Source: Streptomyces humidus
Lineage (GTDB): Bacteria > Actinomycetota > Actinomycetes > Streptomycetales > Streptomycetaceae
Length of the DNA: 64,000 nt
Assembly (NCBI RefSeq): GCF_014649655.1
Contig: NZ_BMTL01000043.1
Location: 1 to 64,000, forward strand
Direction of reading: 5' to 3'
The notes beneath the pieces are model-generated. The model ran no database searches, was not told the DNA's origin, and was given only the letters and a program-made list of their open reading frames with translations. Below, in pieces: positions 53,001 through 59,516 of the stretch. Position 1 is the first letter of the stretch. Each line of letters begins with the position of its first letter. Position numbers and translations under genes: made by a program.

Positions 53001-53350
53001 GCACAGTCGTGGAGGATGAAGTGACGGCGTTCGGCGGGGCTCTGCGTGTCGAGGGGAACGACCTGCGCCCCCAGCCGCAGAATGCCCAGCATCACGCAGA
53101 CCAGCCGCCACGACCGCGGCAGGGCCACCGCCACGGCCTGTCCCGCGGTGACGCCCCGGCGCCGCAGCTCCTCGGCGACCATGGCCGCCGCCACGTTCAG
53201 CATCGCGTAGTCGAGGCCGACCTCGCCGTCGACGACCGCCTCGGCGTGGGGGGTGCGAAGGGCTCGGCGGTGAATCTCCAGGGCTGTCCCGGCGGGGGCG
53301 GCCAGGTCCCCGGCCGCGTCGGCGGGGGATGTCTCGACGCGCGGTTTCAT
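44015..53350 (-). CDS. Hybrid NRPS/PKS: A-T-C-A-T-KS-KR-T-TE
   Basis: The 3111-aa megasynthase has, in order: A1 (about 25-535), T1 (GGDSL near 565), C (HHIAVDGWS near 755), A2 (about 1080-1570), T2 (near 1623), KS (1687-2110; TACSSS, EAHGTGT and KSQLGHLGAAAG intact), a linker of about 300 aa without an acyltransferase, KR (GGTGGIG near 2511 and the S/Y pair in CSSMSALLGGVGQSDYAAG), T3 (GADSL near 2793) and TE (GWSFGA near 2938). Code extraction gives A1 DAFILGVTF (Val/Ile-like) and A2 DVQFVAHVV (very close to proline). The assembly order is an aliphatic residue, then Pro, then one reduced ketide. The malonyl unit must come from an AT elsewhere. ATGA overlap couples it to the upstream NRPS. 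Confidence 0.92.
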   Translation of the reverse strand: MKPRVETSPADAAGDLAAPAGTALEIHRRALRTPHAEAVVDGEVGLDYAMLNVAAAMVAEELRRRGVTAGQAVAVALPRSWRLVCVMLGILRLGAQVVPLDTQSPAERRHFILHDCAAAALVHETTESVTGLPQDVQAFAADALVPGLPDAVAVGVPVEAPSAPAEVSFLFYTSGTTGQPKGVEVRDAGVRRLAEPGYIRVEPGLRYGCLANPAFDALSFEVWVPLLTGGCCVILREADAQSPERLAAALRHERVDTVFITTALFDAMVTAVPDCFASAGEVLVGGEQLDPQVMRRWYRDNAESGTRLFNVYGPTESTTFALFHPIPRDFDGDVVPIGRPLPQTGAVLVVPGQERVAAPGEVGELLLSGAGLAAGYRNLPELTERLFVRLPWLDGGEKRYYRTGDLVRADHAGLVEYVGRTDRQVKVRGFRIEPGEVERRVLTHPAVRRAHVCTRRAGREGPNELLAFVVLRERLSYEEFDSHLTARLPVYMRPHQIHLVAELPLNANGKVDGAALLRQAGPPWRPAAPDSGGPAATETERQVVELAEEILGVTGLGLGDRWIACGGDSLKALRFCFAVRRRWGRELSRAAVLHGDLAAVARLLGMVRPGEESALPAPVVSGARSAPATSEQQRLWLLQRRTPGSLAYSVNQVFRVDGPVDTTALRRALRALVARHEALRTGFGLGPDGLEQTVGEPYDPWHEPGPRQTWDEEEAHAFAGVFFAEPFDLAIPRMLRACWLPRDGGGTLLLHLHHIAVDGWSLSILLRDLSDSYAGAGRHEAPAPTPLDFAVWQSDRFASPAYRAQRDELLAFYRGSEEAQEPLPGREAGPTARARLLHTSLDVVRRSRVDQLCAEFGLTRFQILLSVFSWSLYGVTGLVRPRIAAPVAGRPVREFENSAGMMANTVLLPLTVAPGEDLRSHLARTGTDTGQVLGRQDVALADVLTGWESVGDGTPFDFLFVLENTDFGALRLPGCAQRPLWWAAPEAKCPMTVSVVEHADGLDVLWEYAEDRFAAEDVEAMAELFRRGVDALAAGGRSTARELVVPYRRSLPEHGRGPAPEPGFTTIAEGFGRQVARTPDAPAVVTADGDALSYADLDARAAALAAELADRYPVPADGSPCRMALYLDPSAEHVVALLALARLNVTAVPLDPSYPADVLRRVLEQVAPLCVLTTREGTPALDTLLPDGVVRHLLVPADPAPRKGDGTSAPYDASTHGRRTAAVPAHDGARPLYILFTSGSTGVPKGVQIHDRTLCDLIRWQSGPGGLTAPAATQQFSMLAFDVSFQEIFGTLCTGGSLRLVRPEWRQDPPALLNRLDSAGVERIFMPYVALHLLAEYAVRLDRYPSRLREVVTAGEQLVCTDSIRRWFAGLPGARLFNHYGPTETHVVSSLCLAGDPARWPERPAIGRPVAGADLRVVDAQGDPAPPGCTGELLIGGTMTTRCYLDGSASEDTRFVEIPGAGLFYRSGDRAFFDSGGLLHHAGRDDQQIKLSGHRLELGSVEAALLRHPAVVNAVVTRDGDRLTAGLEVRGEAPSADDLTAHLSALLPSYVRVDRFRRLARLPRTPSGKLDRQAVVRAPGEEIRRHAIARTHLSPLEEQLSAAFEEVTGSVIAPDRTFFEAGASSLALMRFHLRCTTALGLRFRVADLFEHVTVRALARHLDAPRPLAPQPLAPPAAKDGGPTGPGEPIAVVGMAVRVPGAADLAAFWELVVSGGTGIRRFDAPEGVVGAHSTLDGMLDFDPGHFGISPQEARLMDPQQRHLLMAGVQALAHAGVGDTSAARVGLVAGAGENTYFQSLLREADPDRLPDGFQLALHHEKDFLATKVAYHLGLTGPVFSAQTACSSSLVAVHLASGLLRQGEADVMLAAGVLVDPALVGGYRYRPQHIFSADGDCRPFSDDATGTVGASGVGVVVLKTLRQARRDGDTVYALVTGSAINNDGAAKMSYTAPSLSGQREVIRTALSRAGRTGADLGYVEAHGTGTRLGDPIEVGALREAFDVSESGRCALGSVKSQLGHLGAAAGVVGLVRAVLSVYHGTLPPTLNFRAFNPEIGPDPTPFHVPAEAMPWPGGRERVAAVSSFGIGGTNAHVIVEQDTAPAAEAAREAPACLVLSAAGADALAADAARIADYLRLHPEQHGSVLRHLQSGRAARRLRAAAPVTDAAAAEHWLRAVAAGAVPLGASDPDAATVSAAGRTAHDLAADWVAGRPVDWGAGSAPAPWDFPPPSFSLSPYDFERPPEDRRGAPAAAPRRLPRENWLHQPHWVRLRRAAVADTAVPAGDASTVVVVACENTPLTALAPFRAVASRVIRVHPGRGFARGGPDAYAVDPVDPLSLRRLLDALSEDGVPVAAGTEWVHALPLDVSGPVGPGALEHARRACLDSTAALAQALAGRDGAPRVWWLSHGALPVTGTADRPELALLAGPVEVAPQESALDGHWLDLPDGDLARWAGHVASVVAEARAAGRPGGPALPRRLALRQGYWWRPGTVPVPRPRAPRPLVPGGADTVHLVLGGTGGIGRATAAWLLEHTDGRVLLLSRNPRLPEEVNRWADRVGLVEADLATTPVHEVATAVAAHTSRLDGVVHAAGLGHGGLLVRRDATAMRDAAAVRERGALVVEHLIGAFRPAIAVYCSSMSALLGGVGQSDYAAGASLLDGFAHHRAAETETTVRIGIDWDVWSETGMATRVLDTDGRHQAHLAVGLTVEEGKAVFGDALALQLPQLLVSTTGIEDSRAFYAPAGTAERTARSGPAHPAGEERGAADAGGTGERAEAMARVVRDLLGVDELDPEDSLYDLGADSLTLISLIARIEDDYGVEFDLASFSHRVSLTEVLKHLEAALTSAGPATGAAAGASGVVLDIWQEGTGPAVLCLVHPVGGDIQAYRSLVAALGPAPTVCLIADPALRDTGMPAWSLAERARHYDAELRRRFGGPAHRLHLAGWSFGARVAMEMAVLAESDGRPPETLHLLDPPPPRAQALVAAYDEAQLERVFAAELGAGASSSPAAHAQAYAGRLARCCRANLRSLGEHRVRPLVSVPAYLWLAEHSTAGLPAPADPRELDRQWRACLPSSSVLRYLPTDHYGIVAAPHVDTVAEVVRATLAHPGAGADGAADR

Positions 53351-56300
53351 CGTGCCTCCGACGTGCCTGAAGGTGTCGTGCGTTCCGTCTCGCTCCGGCA
53401 GGAGGCGGATGTCATCCGGTGCAGTTCGGCGGTGAGGACGGCCGCGACGCGGGGCAGTTCGTCGCTCTCCAGCATGTCCCAGTGGCCGCAGGCGACCGGC
53501 TCGACGACGAACTCACCGCTGACCCGGCGCCGCCAGAACGCGCGTAGACCGGCGGCGTCCTCGGCGTCCGTGTCCTCGTCCTCCACGGCTGTCGCCTGCA
53601 TCAGCACGACGCGGGCGGGGGATACGGGCACGACGTAGTCGCGCGCCGTCGCGCGGTGGTGGTTGTAGACGTTCAGGTACCGGGCCACCTGTTCGTCGTC
53701 GATGCCCGGGTACATGCCGTTGAAGCGCACCAGTTTCTCCCGGAACTCCGCCATGCCGACCGGCGCGACCGCGGCGCGCTGCTCGTCGTCGCGGGCGCCG
53801 TGGGTGTCGAGGAGGACGACGCTCACCTTCTCGTGTCCGGCCGCCACCAGGCGGCGTCCCATCTCGTACGCGATCAGACCGCCGTACGAGAGCCCGCACA
53901 GCACCAGCGCCTCGTCGGCGCGGGGACCGACGAGCCGGAGATACTCCTCGGCCATCGTTCCGACATCGGCGAGGGTGGACTCGCCGGGATTGATGCCCGG
54001 CGCCTGAAGTCCCATGACACCGATGTCATCGGCCAGTTCGGCGGACAGCGGCAGGTAGCAGAACGCGGTGCCGCCGGCGGGGTGCACGCACACCACGCGC
54101 TGTCGGCCGCGGCCCGCACGGAACTCCACCAGGCTGCCGTGTTCCGCGGACCGCGCGGCATCTCCGTCGCCCCGCACCCGCTCGGCGAGCGCCTCGATGG
54201 TGGGGTGCAGCAGGACGTCCCGGACGGGCAGGGCGACGCCGAGTTCCTCCTGGACGGCCGACGCCATCTTGATCGCCGATATCGAAGTGCCGCCCAGCTC
54301 GAAGAAGTTGTCGCCGATGCCGATGTTCGGGTGCAGCAGCACCTCGCGCCAGACCCGGTACAGCGCCATCTCCACATGGTCACGGGGCGCGGCCGTGTTG
54401 ACCCACCCCGCTCGTGCTCCCACCGCGGCGCGCAGCACCTGTGCCCGGTCCACCTTGCCGCTGCGGTTCAACGGCAGGCGGGGGAACTCGGCCACCACGG
54501 CGGGGATCATGTAGTCCGGCAGCCGGTCCTTGAGGGCCGCACGCCACTCGTACGGCATCCGTGGGGTTTCGGCGTCACATCCCACACCGGCGACCAGACG
54601 GGGGCCGCCGGGCGTCTCGCGATCGGCCAGGACGACGGCCTCCCGCACCCCGGGCACCGCCAGCAGAGCCGCCTCGACCTCGCCGGGCTCGATGCGGAAA
54701 CCGCGCAGCTTGAGCTGCTCGTCGCGGCGGCCGACGTACTCGGCGTTGCCGTCGGGCAGCCAGCGTGCCAGGTCGCCCGTGCGGTAGAGGCGTTCACCGG
54801 GGACGAACGGGTCGGGCAGGAAGAGTTCACCGGTGAGGTCGGGCCGGTTCAGATATCCACGGGCCAGGCTCGCCCCGCCGAGGTAGACCTCTCCGGGAAC
54901 TCCCACGGGTACCGGGCGCATCCGGTCGTCGAGCAGGTACAGGCGGGTGCCGCGCAGCGGCCGTCCGATGGGACACGGCCGGTCGTAGGGCTGCGGGTCG
55001 GTGTAGGCGGTGGAGTAGAGCGTGGCCTCGGTCGGGCCGTAGCCGAAGCAGATGCGCAGCCCCGGCAGCAGCTCACGCATGCGGTGCAGGGTGCTCTCGG
55101 GCAGGGATTCCACCCCGGTGAGAAGCTGACGCAGGCTCGATCCGGCGAGGCGTGCGGCCGGATCCTCGCCGATCCACAGGACATAGGACGGGGGCAGAAA
55201 GGCCTGGGTGACCTTGCGTTCGCGCATCCAGTCCAGCAACGCCCGCGGATCTCCCCTGAGTTCGTCGGGGACCAGGTGGAGCACGGCGCCGGTGGTCAGG
55301 GGGACGAGCAGTTCGTGCACCGACGCGTCGAAGCCGATGCTCGACCACGCCGACGACGCCTCGCCGGGGGCGTCCCCCATGAGTTCGTGCCAGTGGTCGA
55401 GGAGGTTGACGACGCTGCCGTGCGTCACCGCCACGCCCTTGGGCCGGCCGGTCGATCCCGAGGTGTAGATGACGTAGGCGAGACGGGTCCGGTCCGTGTC
55501 GACGGGCGGCGCCTCGGCGTGCGTCCCCTCCGCCTCCACCTTCGCCAGCGGCTCCCAGAGCTGTCCGTCGTGGTCCGCGACGCTCCTGCGGTCGGTCAGC
55601 ACCACGACCGGTTCGGCGTCGCTCACCATGGCGGCGAGCCGCTCCTGGGGCTGGCCGGGGTCGAGGGGCAGGTAGGCGGCTCCGGACTTCAGGATCCCCA
55701 GCACGCCGACGACGAGTTCGGCCGTGCGTCCGGCGTGCAGGCCCACCACCCGGTCGGGACCGGCGCCGCGGGCGATCAGCGCATGGGCGAGCCGGTCGGC
55801 CCGGCGGTCGAGCGTCGCGTAGTCCAGCTCCGCGTCGTCGGCCACCACCGCACACTGACCCGGGCGTTGCGCGACCTGCGCGGCGAAGCGTTCCAGCACC
55901 CCCGCCGACGCCGGGCCGGCCACGGCGGGCCCTGTGCTGAAGGCGGCGAGGAGCGCCCGCTGCTCGTCCTCGTCGAGCAGGGTCAGGTCGGCGATCCGGG
56001 CATCGGGCTGCTCGGTCATCAGACGCAGCACGCGGAGGAACTGACGTACGCACCGTTCGATCGTCGCCCGGTCGAAGAGCGCCACCGCGTAGTCGATCTC
56101 CCCGGTGAGGCGCGGGCCCTCGTCGGCCAGGGCCAGGACCAGGTCGAACTTCGCGGGTACATGGGCGAAGTCGTCCCGCAACTCGACCTCCAGACCGGGG
56201 AGTTCCAGTTCCCTCCGCATGGAGGGGACCCAGGCGAGCATGGTCTGGAACAGGGCCGTGCAGGCGGGGCTCCGCGGTGGGTTGACCAGTTCGACGACTC

Positions 56301-57339
56301 GCTCGAACGGGAGGTCGACGTGTGTGAGAGCGTCGCGGATCCGCTGGTTCACCCGCTTCAGGGCCTCCCTGACACTGGGCGAGCCGGAGAGATCCGCGCG
56401 CAGGGCGAGGGTGTTGACGAAGAAGCCGATCAGTCCCTCGACGTCCCCGCGCCGGCGGTTCGACGTGGGGGAGCCGACCACGACGTCGTCCTGACCGGAG
56501 AGCAGGGACAGCAGCAGGGACCAGCCGGTGAGGACGGTCGCGTAGAGGGAGACATCGTTGTCCGAAGCCAGTGCGCGCAGGGCCCGCGTCAGGTCCTCGT
56601 CGACGGTCATGGGCAACCGGTCGCCGCGGAAGTCCTGTTCGGGCGGGCGGGGCCGATCGGCTGGCAGGGAGGTGACGGCGGGGGCGCCGGCCAGTGCGGA
56701 GGTCCAGTAGTCGGCGTGCGGGGCGGGCTCGTCCCCGGACATCCACTCCCACTGCCAGCGCGTGTAATCGCTGTACTGCCAGGTCAGTTCGGGCAGCAGG
56801 ACGTCCTGCCCCCGCTGAAGCGCGGAGTAGGCCAGGCCCAGCTCTCTCAGCAGCAGGGAGCGGGACCAGCCGTCGAAGACGATGTGATGCACCACCAGGA
56901 TCAGCACGTGATGGTGCGGTCGGAGCGCTGTCAGGCAGCCCCGTGCCATGGGCTCCTCGCCCAGGCGGAACGGGGTGCCCTCCACCTCCCGCCGTATACG
57001 CGTGAACCGTTCGGCCCCGTCCGGCAGCCCCGTCAGATCCTCGAAGGTCACCGGGAACCCCGTGTCCGGCGGATCGACGACCTGGAGGGCCGACCCCTCG
57101 CAGGGGACCAGCCGGGTGCGCAGCGCCTCGTGCCGGGCCGCCAGCAGATGCAGTGCCTTGATGAGCAGGTCCCGGTCGAGCGGGCCCCGGATATCGAAAG
57201 ACATCGGCTCGTTGTAGGCGGCGCCGGCGTCTCCGTCCATGCGCGCCGTGACCCACAGCCGTTCCTGCGCCAGTGACAGAGGAACGGATTTCGTCTCTTC
57301 GCCGGAATGACTACTGACTGCGATTCGGGGTAAGGACAA
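53347..57339 (-). CDS. NRPS: C-A-T-TE
   Basis: The 1330-aa single-module synthetase has a condensation domain from residue 20 (SLAQERLWVTARM; HHIVFDGWS near 150), an adenylation domain (YTSGSTGRPKG near 625), a carrier (ELGGTSIS near 1018) and a type-I thioesterase (GLSYGG near 1151). A leading C domain with no upstream module suggests acylation of the first amino acid from an acyl-CoA or transfer to a partner. The specificity code reads about DAHFLGGLY, which I cannot assign. The start is TTG 57339: an in-frame TAA lies two codons upstream and the C domain begins at once. It is first in the operon. A module ending in TE before another TE-terminated enzyme suggests two separately made halves. 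Confidence 0.9.
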   Translation of the reverse strand: MSLPRIAVSSHSGEETKSVPLSLAQERLWVTARMDGDAGAAYNEPMSFDIRGPLDRDLLIKALHLLAARHEALRTRLVPCEGSALQVVDPPDTGFPVTFEDLTGLPDGAERFTRIRREVEGTPFRLGEEPMARGCLTALRPHHHVLILVVHHIVFDGWSRSLLLRELGLAYSALQRGQDVLLPELTWQYSDYTRWQWEWMSGDEPAPHADYWTSALAGAPAVTSLPADRPRPPEQDFRGDRLPMTVDEDLTRALRALASDNDVSLYATVLTGWSLLLSLLSGQDDVVVGSPTSNRRRGDVEGLIGFFVNTLALRADLSGSPSVREALKRVNQRIRDALTHVDLPFERVVELVNPPRSPACTALFQTMLAWVPSMRRELELPGLEVELRDDFAHVPAKFDLVLALADEGPRLTGEIDYAVALFDRATIERCVRQFLRVLRLMTEQPDARIADLTLLDEDEQRALLAAFSTGPAVAGPASAGVLERFAAQVAQRPGQCAVVADDAELDYATLDRRADRLAHALIARGAGPDRVVGLHAGRTAELVVGVLGILKSGAAYLPLDPGQPQERLAAMVSDAEPVVVLTDRRSVADHDGQLWEPLAKVEAEGTHAEAPPVDTDRTRLAYVIYTSGSTGRPKGVAVTHGSVVNLLDHWHELMGDAPGEASSAWSSIGFDASVHELLVPLTTGAVLHLVPDELRGDPRALLDWMRERKVTQAFLPPSYVLWIGEDPAARLAGSSLRQLLTGVESLPESTLHRMRELLPGLRICFGYGPTEATLYSTAYTDPQPYDRPCPIGRPLRGTRLYLLDDRMRPVPVGVPGEVYLGGASLARGYLNRPDLTGELFLPDPFVPGERLYRTGDLARWLPDGNAEYVGRRDEQLKLRGFRIEPGEVEAALLAVPGVREAVVLADRETPGGPRLVAGVGCDAETPRMPYEWRAALKDRLPDYMIPAVVAEFPRLPLNRSGKVDRAQVLRAAVGARAGWVNTAAPRDHVEMALYRVWREVLLHPNIGIGDNFFELGGTSISAIKMASAVQEELGVALPVRDVLLHPTIEALAERVRGDGDAARSAEHGSLVEFRAGRGRQRVVCVHPAGGTAFCYLPLSAELADDIGVMGLQAPGINPGESTLADVGTMAEEYLRLVGPRADEALVLCGLSYGGLIAYEMGRRLVAAGHEKVSVVLLDTHGARDDEQRAAVAPVGMAEFREKLVRFNGMYPGIDDEQVARYLNVYNHHRATARDYVVPVSPARVVLMQATAVEDEDTDAEDAAGLRAFWRRRVSGEFVVEPVACGHWDMLESDELPRVAAVLTAELHRMTSASCRSETERTTPSGTSEAR

Positions 57340-57696
57340 GGATTACCCTTCACGAGAGGAGAACGCGGCGGAAATCAGTTCCCGCGCTCCCGGAGTATCA
57401 GGCTGACGTCCGGAATGTGTGCGTTGCCGACGAAGTGCGATCTCAGGACGGAGCCCGCGGGTCCTGTTGATCCGGCCTGGGTGAACGACACGAAGGCGGC
57501 GGGCCGTTCCGGACTTTCGAACCGGACTTTCACGGACTCGGCGGCACGTCGCGCGAGCTTCTGGGAATTTCCCTCTGCCAACCGAGAAGTCCATGAAGTC
57601 GCGCGAAGTGCGGAACAATGGTTGCGGACGCTCCTGTTGATTCGGCCGCCCGTGCGGTGGCTCATTTCCGTTGATGCTAAATGCGCTCCGATTGGG

Positions 57697-57731
57697 TGGT
57701 CAACGGTGACCAACGCCACACTCGTTGAGTG
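57697..57731. promoter_or_regulatory. Two adjacent inverted repeats upstream of the NRPS operon
   Basis: TGGTCA-ACGG-TGACCA (57697-57712) and CACTC-GTT-GAGTG (57719-57731) lie within 35 bp in the A/T-richer part of the leader. They are candidate regulator-binding sites about 360 bp before the NRPS start. No cluster-specific regulator gene is present in the window to assign them to. Confidence 0.4.
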
Positions 57732-57841
57732 AGGGAACACCGTTTGCGCTCGGCGTGCGACATCAAGGGGTATTCCTGAGGGCAGCGGACCGCCAGGCCC
57801 CGGACGGGTTCACCCCGCCCGGGGCTCCTTCGCCCGCAACG

Positions 57842-57897
57842 GTCCGAGCGCTACCGTCCGAGCGCCAACGTCCGAGCGCTATGGTCCGAGCACCGGG
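57842..57897. repeat. Four tandem 14-bp repeats
   Basis: Units begin at 57842, 57856, 57870 and 57884, each starting GTCCGAGC. The first three share GTCCGAGCGC(T/C)A and the last has diverged. The array ends ten bases from the glycosyltransferase stop codon. It may act in termination or simply be a slippage array. Confidence 0.75.
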
Positions 57898-57907
57898 GCG
57901 CGGTGGT

Positions 57908-59113
57908 TCACCGGCGCCGCTCCAGCAACCGGCGCGCGGCCACCTCCGCTCCGTCGGTGCGCAGTCGGCTTCCGAGGGACTTCGCGCGCGCCCGGGTCTC
58001 GGGTGACAGAGCAGTCGTGAGCGCGATGCCCAGAGATCCGACGGTGGTGGCAGGAGCGTCGAGGGACGCGCCGAGGCCCAGTGCCGCCACCCGGCGGGCC
58101 CAGTACGGGTTGTCCGACAGTTGCAGAGGTATCACCACTTGCGGTGCGCCCGCCCGGGCCGCCGTCAGCGTCGTGCCCGCGCCGCCGTGATGGACCACGG
58201 CGGCCACCTTGCGGAACAGGTTCTGATGGCTGACCTCGCCCACGGCGAAGCAGTCGTCCCCGTCGTCGAGGAGATCCAGGTCCGCCCAGCCACGGGACAC
58301 GAGCACCCGGCGCCCCTGTGCGCGGATCGCCTCGACGGCCATGCCGCCGACGCCTTCGGCCGGGGACATGCTGCCGAAACCCACGTAGACCGGCGGGCTG
58401 CCCGCGTCCAGGAACTCCGCCACGTCGGGCGGGAGGGGGCGTTCGTCCGCGAGGGTCCATGCGCCCGTCTGCACGACGTCGAGGCCGGGGGTCTCCTGCC
58501 ACGGTCCCAGGACCGGGTCCGCCGCCAGCCACGGACGGTCGGTGAGGATGTGATCGCGCACGTTGCTCACCGGCGGCAGCCCGAGTCCGGCCCGGCGAGT
58601 GTTGAGCGCCTCGCCGAACTGGGCGTCGACCTGACGGGCGTCCGACTCCCACAGCGTCGGGTTGTCGGCTGCCTCGGGCTCCGGCCAGCCCGGTCGCGGC
58701 GGTGGCGCGTGGTGCGGCGAGGGCAGGTGGACCGCCGCATAGCTCGCGTACACGTAGGAGACATCCGCCGCCTCGGCCACGGACCGTGCCGCGACCTGCC
58801 CCAGACCCGCCGCCACCACCACGTCGCATCCGTCGAGGGCCGCGGGGAACGCGTCGAACTGCGTCTCGACCAACTCGTTCCGGTAGCGGGCCAGTTCCGT
58901 CGCCGAGGGCAGGGTCTTCCCGCGCATCAACTCCCTGACGGGCAGCCCTACCGGCACCGGCTGCACTCCGGCGGCCGCGAGCCGCTCGGCGAACTCCTCG
59001 TCCGGCGGGGCGCACATCCTCACCGCCGCGCCGAGCGCCCGCAGCCGCACCGCGAGTGCCACCAGCGGCTCGACGTCGCCACGCGTCCCGTATGTAGACA
59101 ACAGCACCCGCAT
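57908..59113 (-). CDS. GtfB/GtfE-like (GT1) glycosyltransferase
   Basis: The 401-aa protein is a family-1, MGT-type glycosyltransferase like those that decorate glycopeptides and macrolides. The N-terminal MRVLLSTYGTRGDVEP is characteristic, and the C-terminal nucleotide-sugar site includes VYVGFGSM, VGEVSHQNLFRKVAAVVHHGGAGTT and PQVVIPLQLSDNPYWARR. It should transfer a sugar from an NDP-sugar to a small acceptor. It lies upstream of the NRPS operon in the same direction, 568 bp away, and divergent from a nucleotidyltransferase gene. Whether it acts on the NRPS product is open; self-resistance by glycosylation is another possibility. Confidence 0.9.
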   Translation of the reverse strand: MRVLLSTYGTRGDVEPLVALAVRLRALGAAVRMCAPPDEEFAERLAAAGVQPVPVGLPVRELMRGKTLPSATELARYRNELVETQFDAFPAALDGCDVVVAAGLGQVAARSVAEAADVSYVYASYAAVHLPSPHHAPPPRPGWPEPEAADNPTLWESDARQVDAQFGEALNTRRAGLGLPPVSNVRDHILTDRPWLAADPVLGPWQETPGLDVVQTGAWTLADERPLPPDVAEFLDAGSPPVYVGFGSMSPAEGVGGMAVEAIRAQGRRVLVSRGWADLDLLDDGDDCFAVGEVSHQNLFRKVAAVVHHGGAGTTLTAARAGAPQVVIPLQLSDNPYWARRVAALGLGASLDAPATTVGSLGIALTTALSPETRARAKSLGSRLRTDGAEVAARRLLERRR

Positions 59114-59516
59114 TCAGCGTCCTCTTTCGTCGGGTATTCCCTGCGCTCGTGTCGTTTCCCCGTCCAGGCCCGGGGCGTCGGCGTCGGGCGATGTCCGCGT
59201 CATGCCGGCCGTCAGGAATGACCGGCGGCGGTGCGGGTCGTATGTCGGCCCGGGCAGGCGACGGCCGCCCCGCGTCACCGGGCACGGCTCCGGGCGGGCC
59301 GCGTCACCGGGCGGACCGCATTGGTTTTCGTCGGTCAATTCGACTTTGTCGCAGCAGAGTTGTTCGTTCGGAATGTACAGGTAAATGGTCGTCCCGGTGG
59401 TCACGGTGCGCGCCGTCGTGCGATCGGCGGGAGGTTCGGCGTCGGCCGGCTCTGGGCAGTCTGTGCTCGGCGAGGTGTGCAAGATCCCCCATCGTCCACA
59501 CAACCGGAGTGCCAGG
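59114..59516. other. Divergent intergenic region, glycosyltransferase / nucleotidyltransferase
   Basis: These 403 bp contain no gene that I can support. CCGCGTCACCGGGC occurs twice as a direct repeat (59270-59283 and 59299-59312). An A/T-rich stretch at 59320-59395 is the likely site of the divergent promoters. Confidence 0.5.

Larger units (their letters stand above)
57340..57907. other. Leader region of the NRPS operon with palindromes and tandem repeats
   Basis: I find no credible gene in these 568 bp; open frames on both strands lack ribosome-binding sites and family features. The middle (57560-57740) is distinctly A/T-richer than its surroundings and probably contains the NRPS promoter on the minus strand. 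It holds inverted repeats at 57697-57712 and 57719-57731. Close to the glycosyltransferase stop are four tandem 14-bp units (57842-57897). Confidence 0.55.

Noticed and set aside
49673..53638. Very long plus-strand open frames (also 44735-48430 and 53656-57276) opposite the megasynthase genes
   Set aside because: The minus strand encodes continuous NRPS/PKS domains with intact motifs. The plus-strand frames are low-complexity Gly/Arg/Val-rich shadows.
57375..57740. Small genes on either strand in the NRPS leader
   Set aside because: The overlapping frames on both strands have no convincing ribosome-binding site, no recognisable family and atypical composition.
57842..57897. CRISPR-like array
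   Set aside because: The units are contiguous 14-bp tandem repeats with no spacers, and no cas genes are present.
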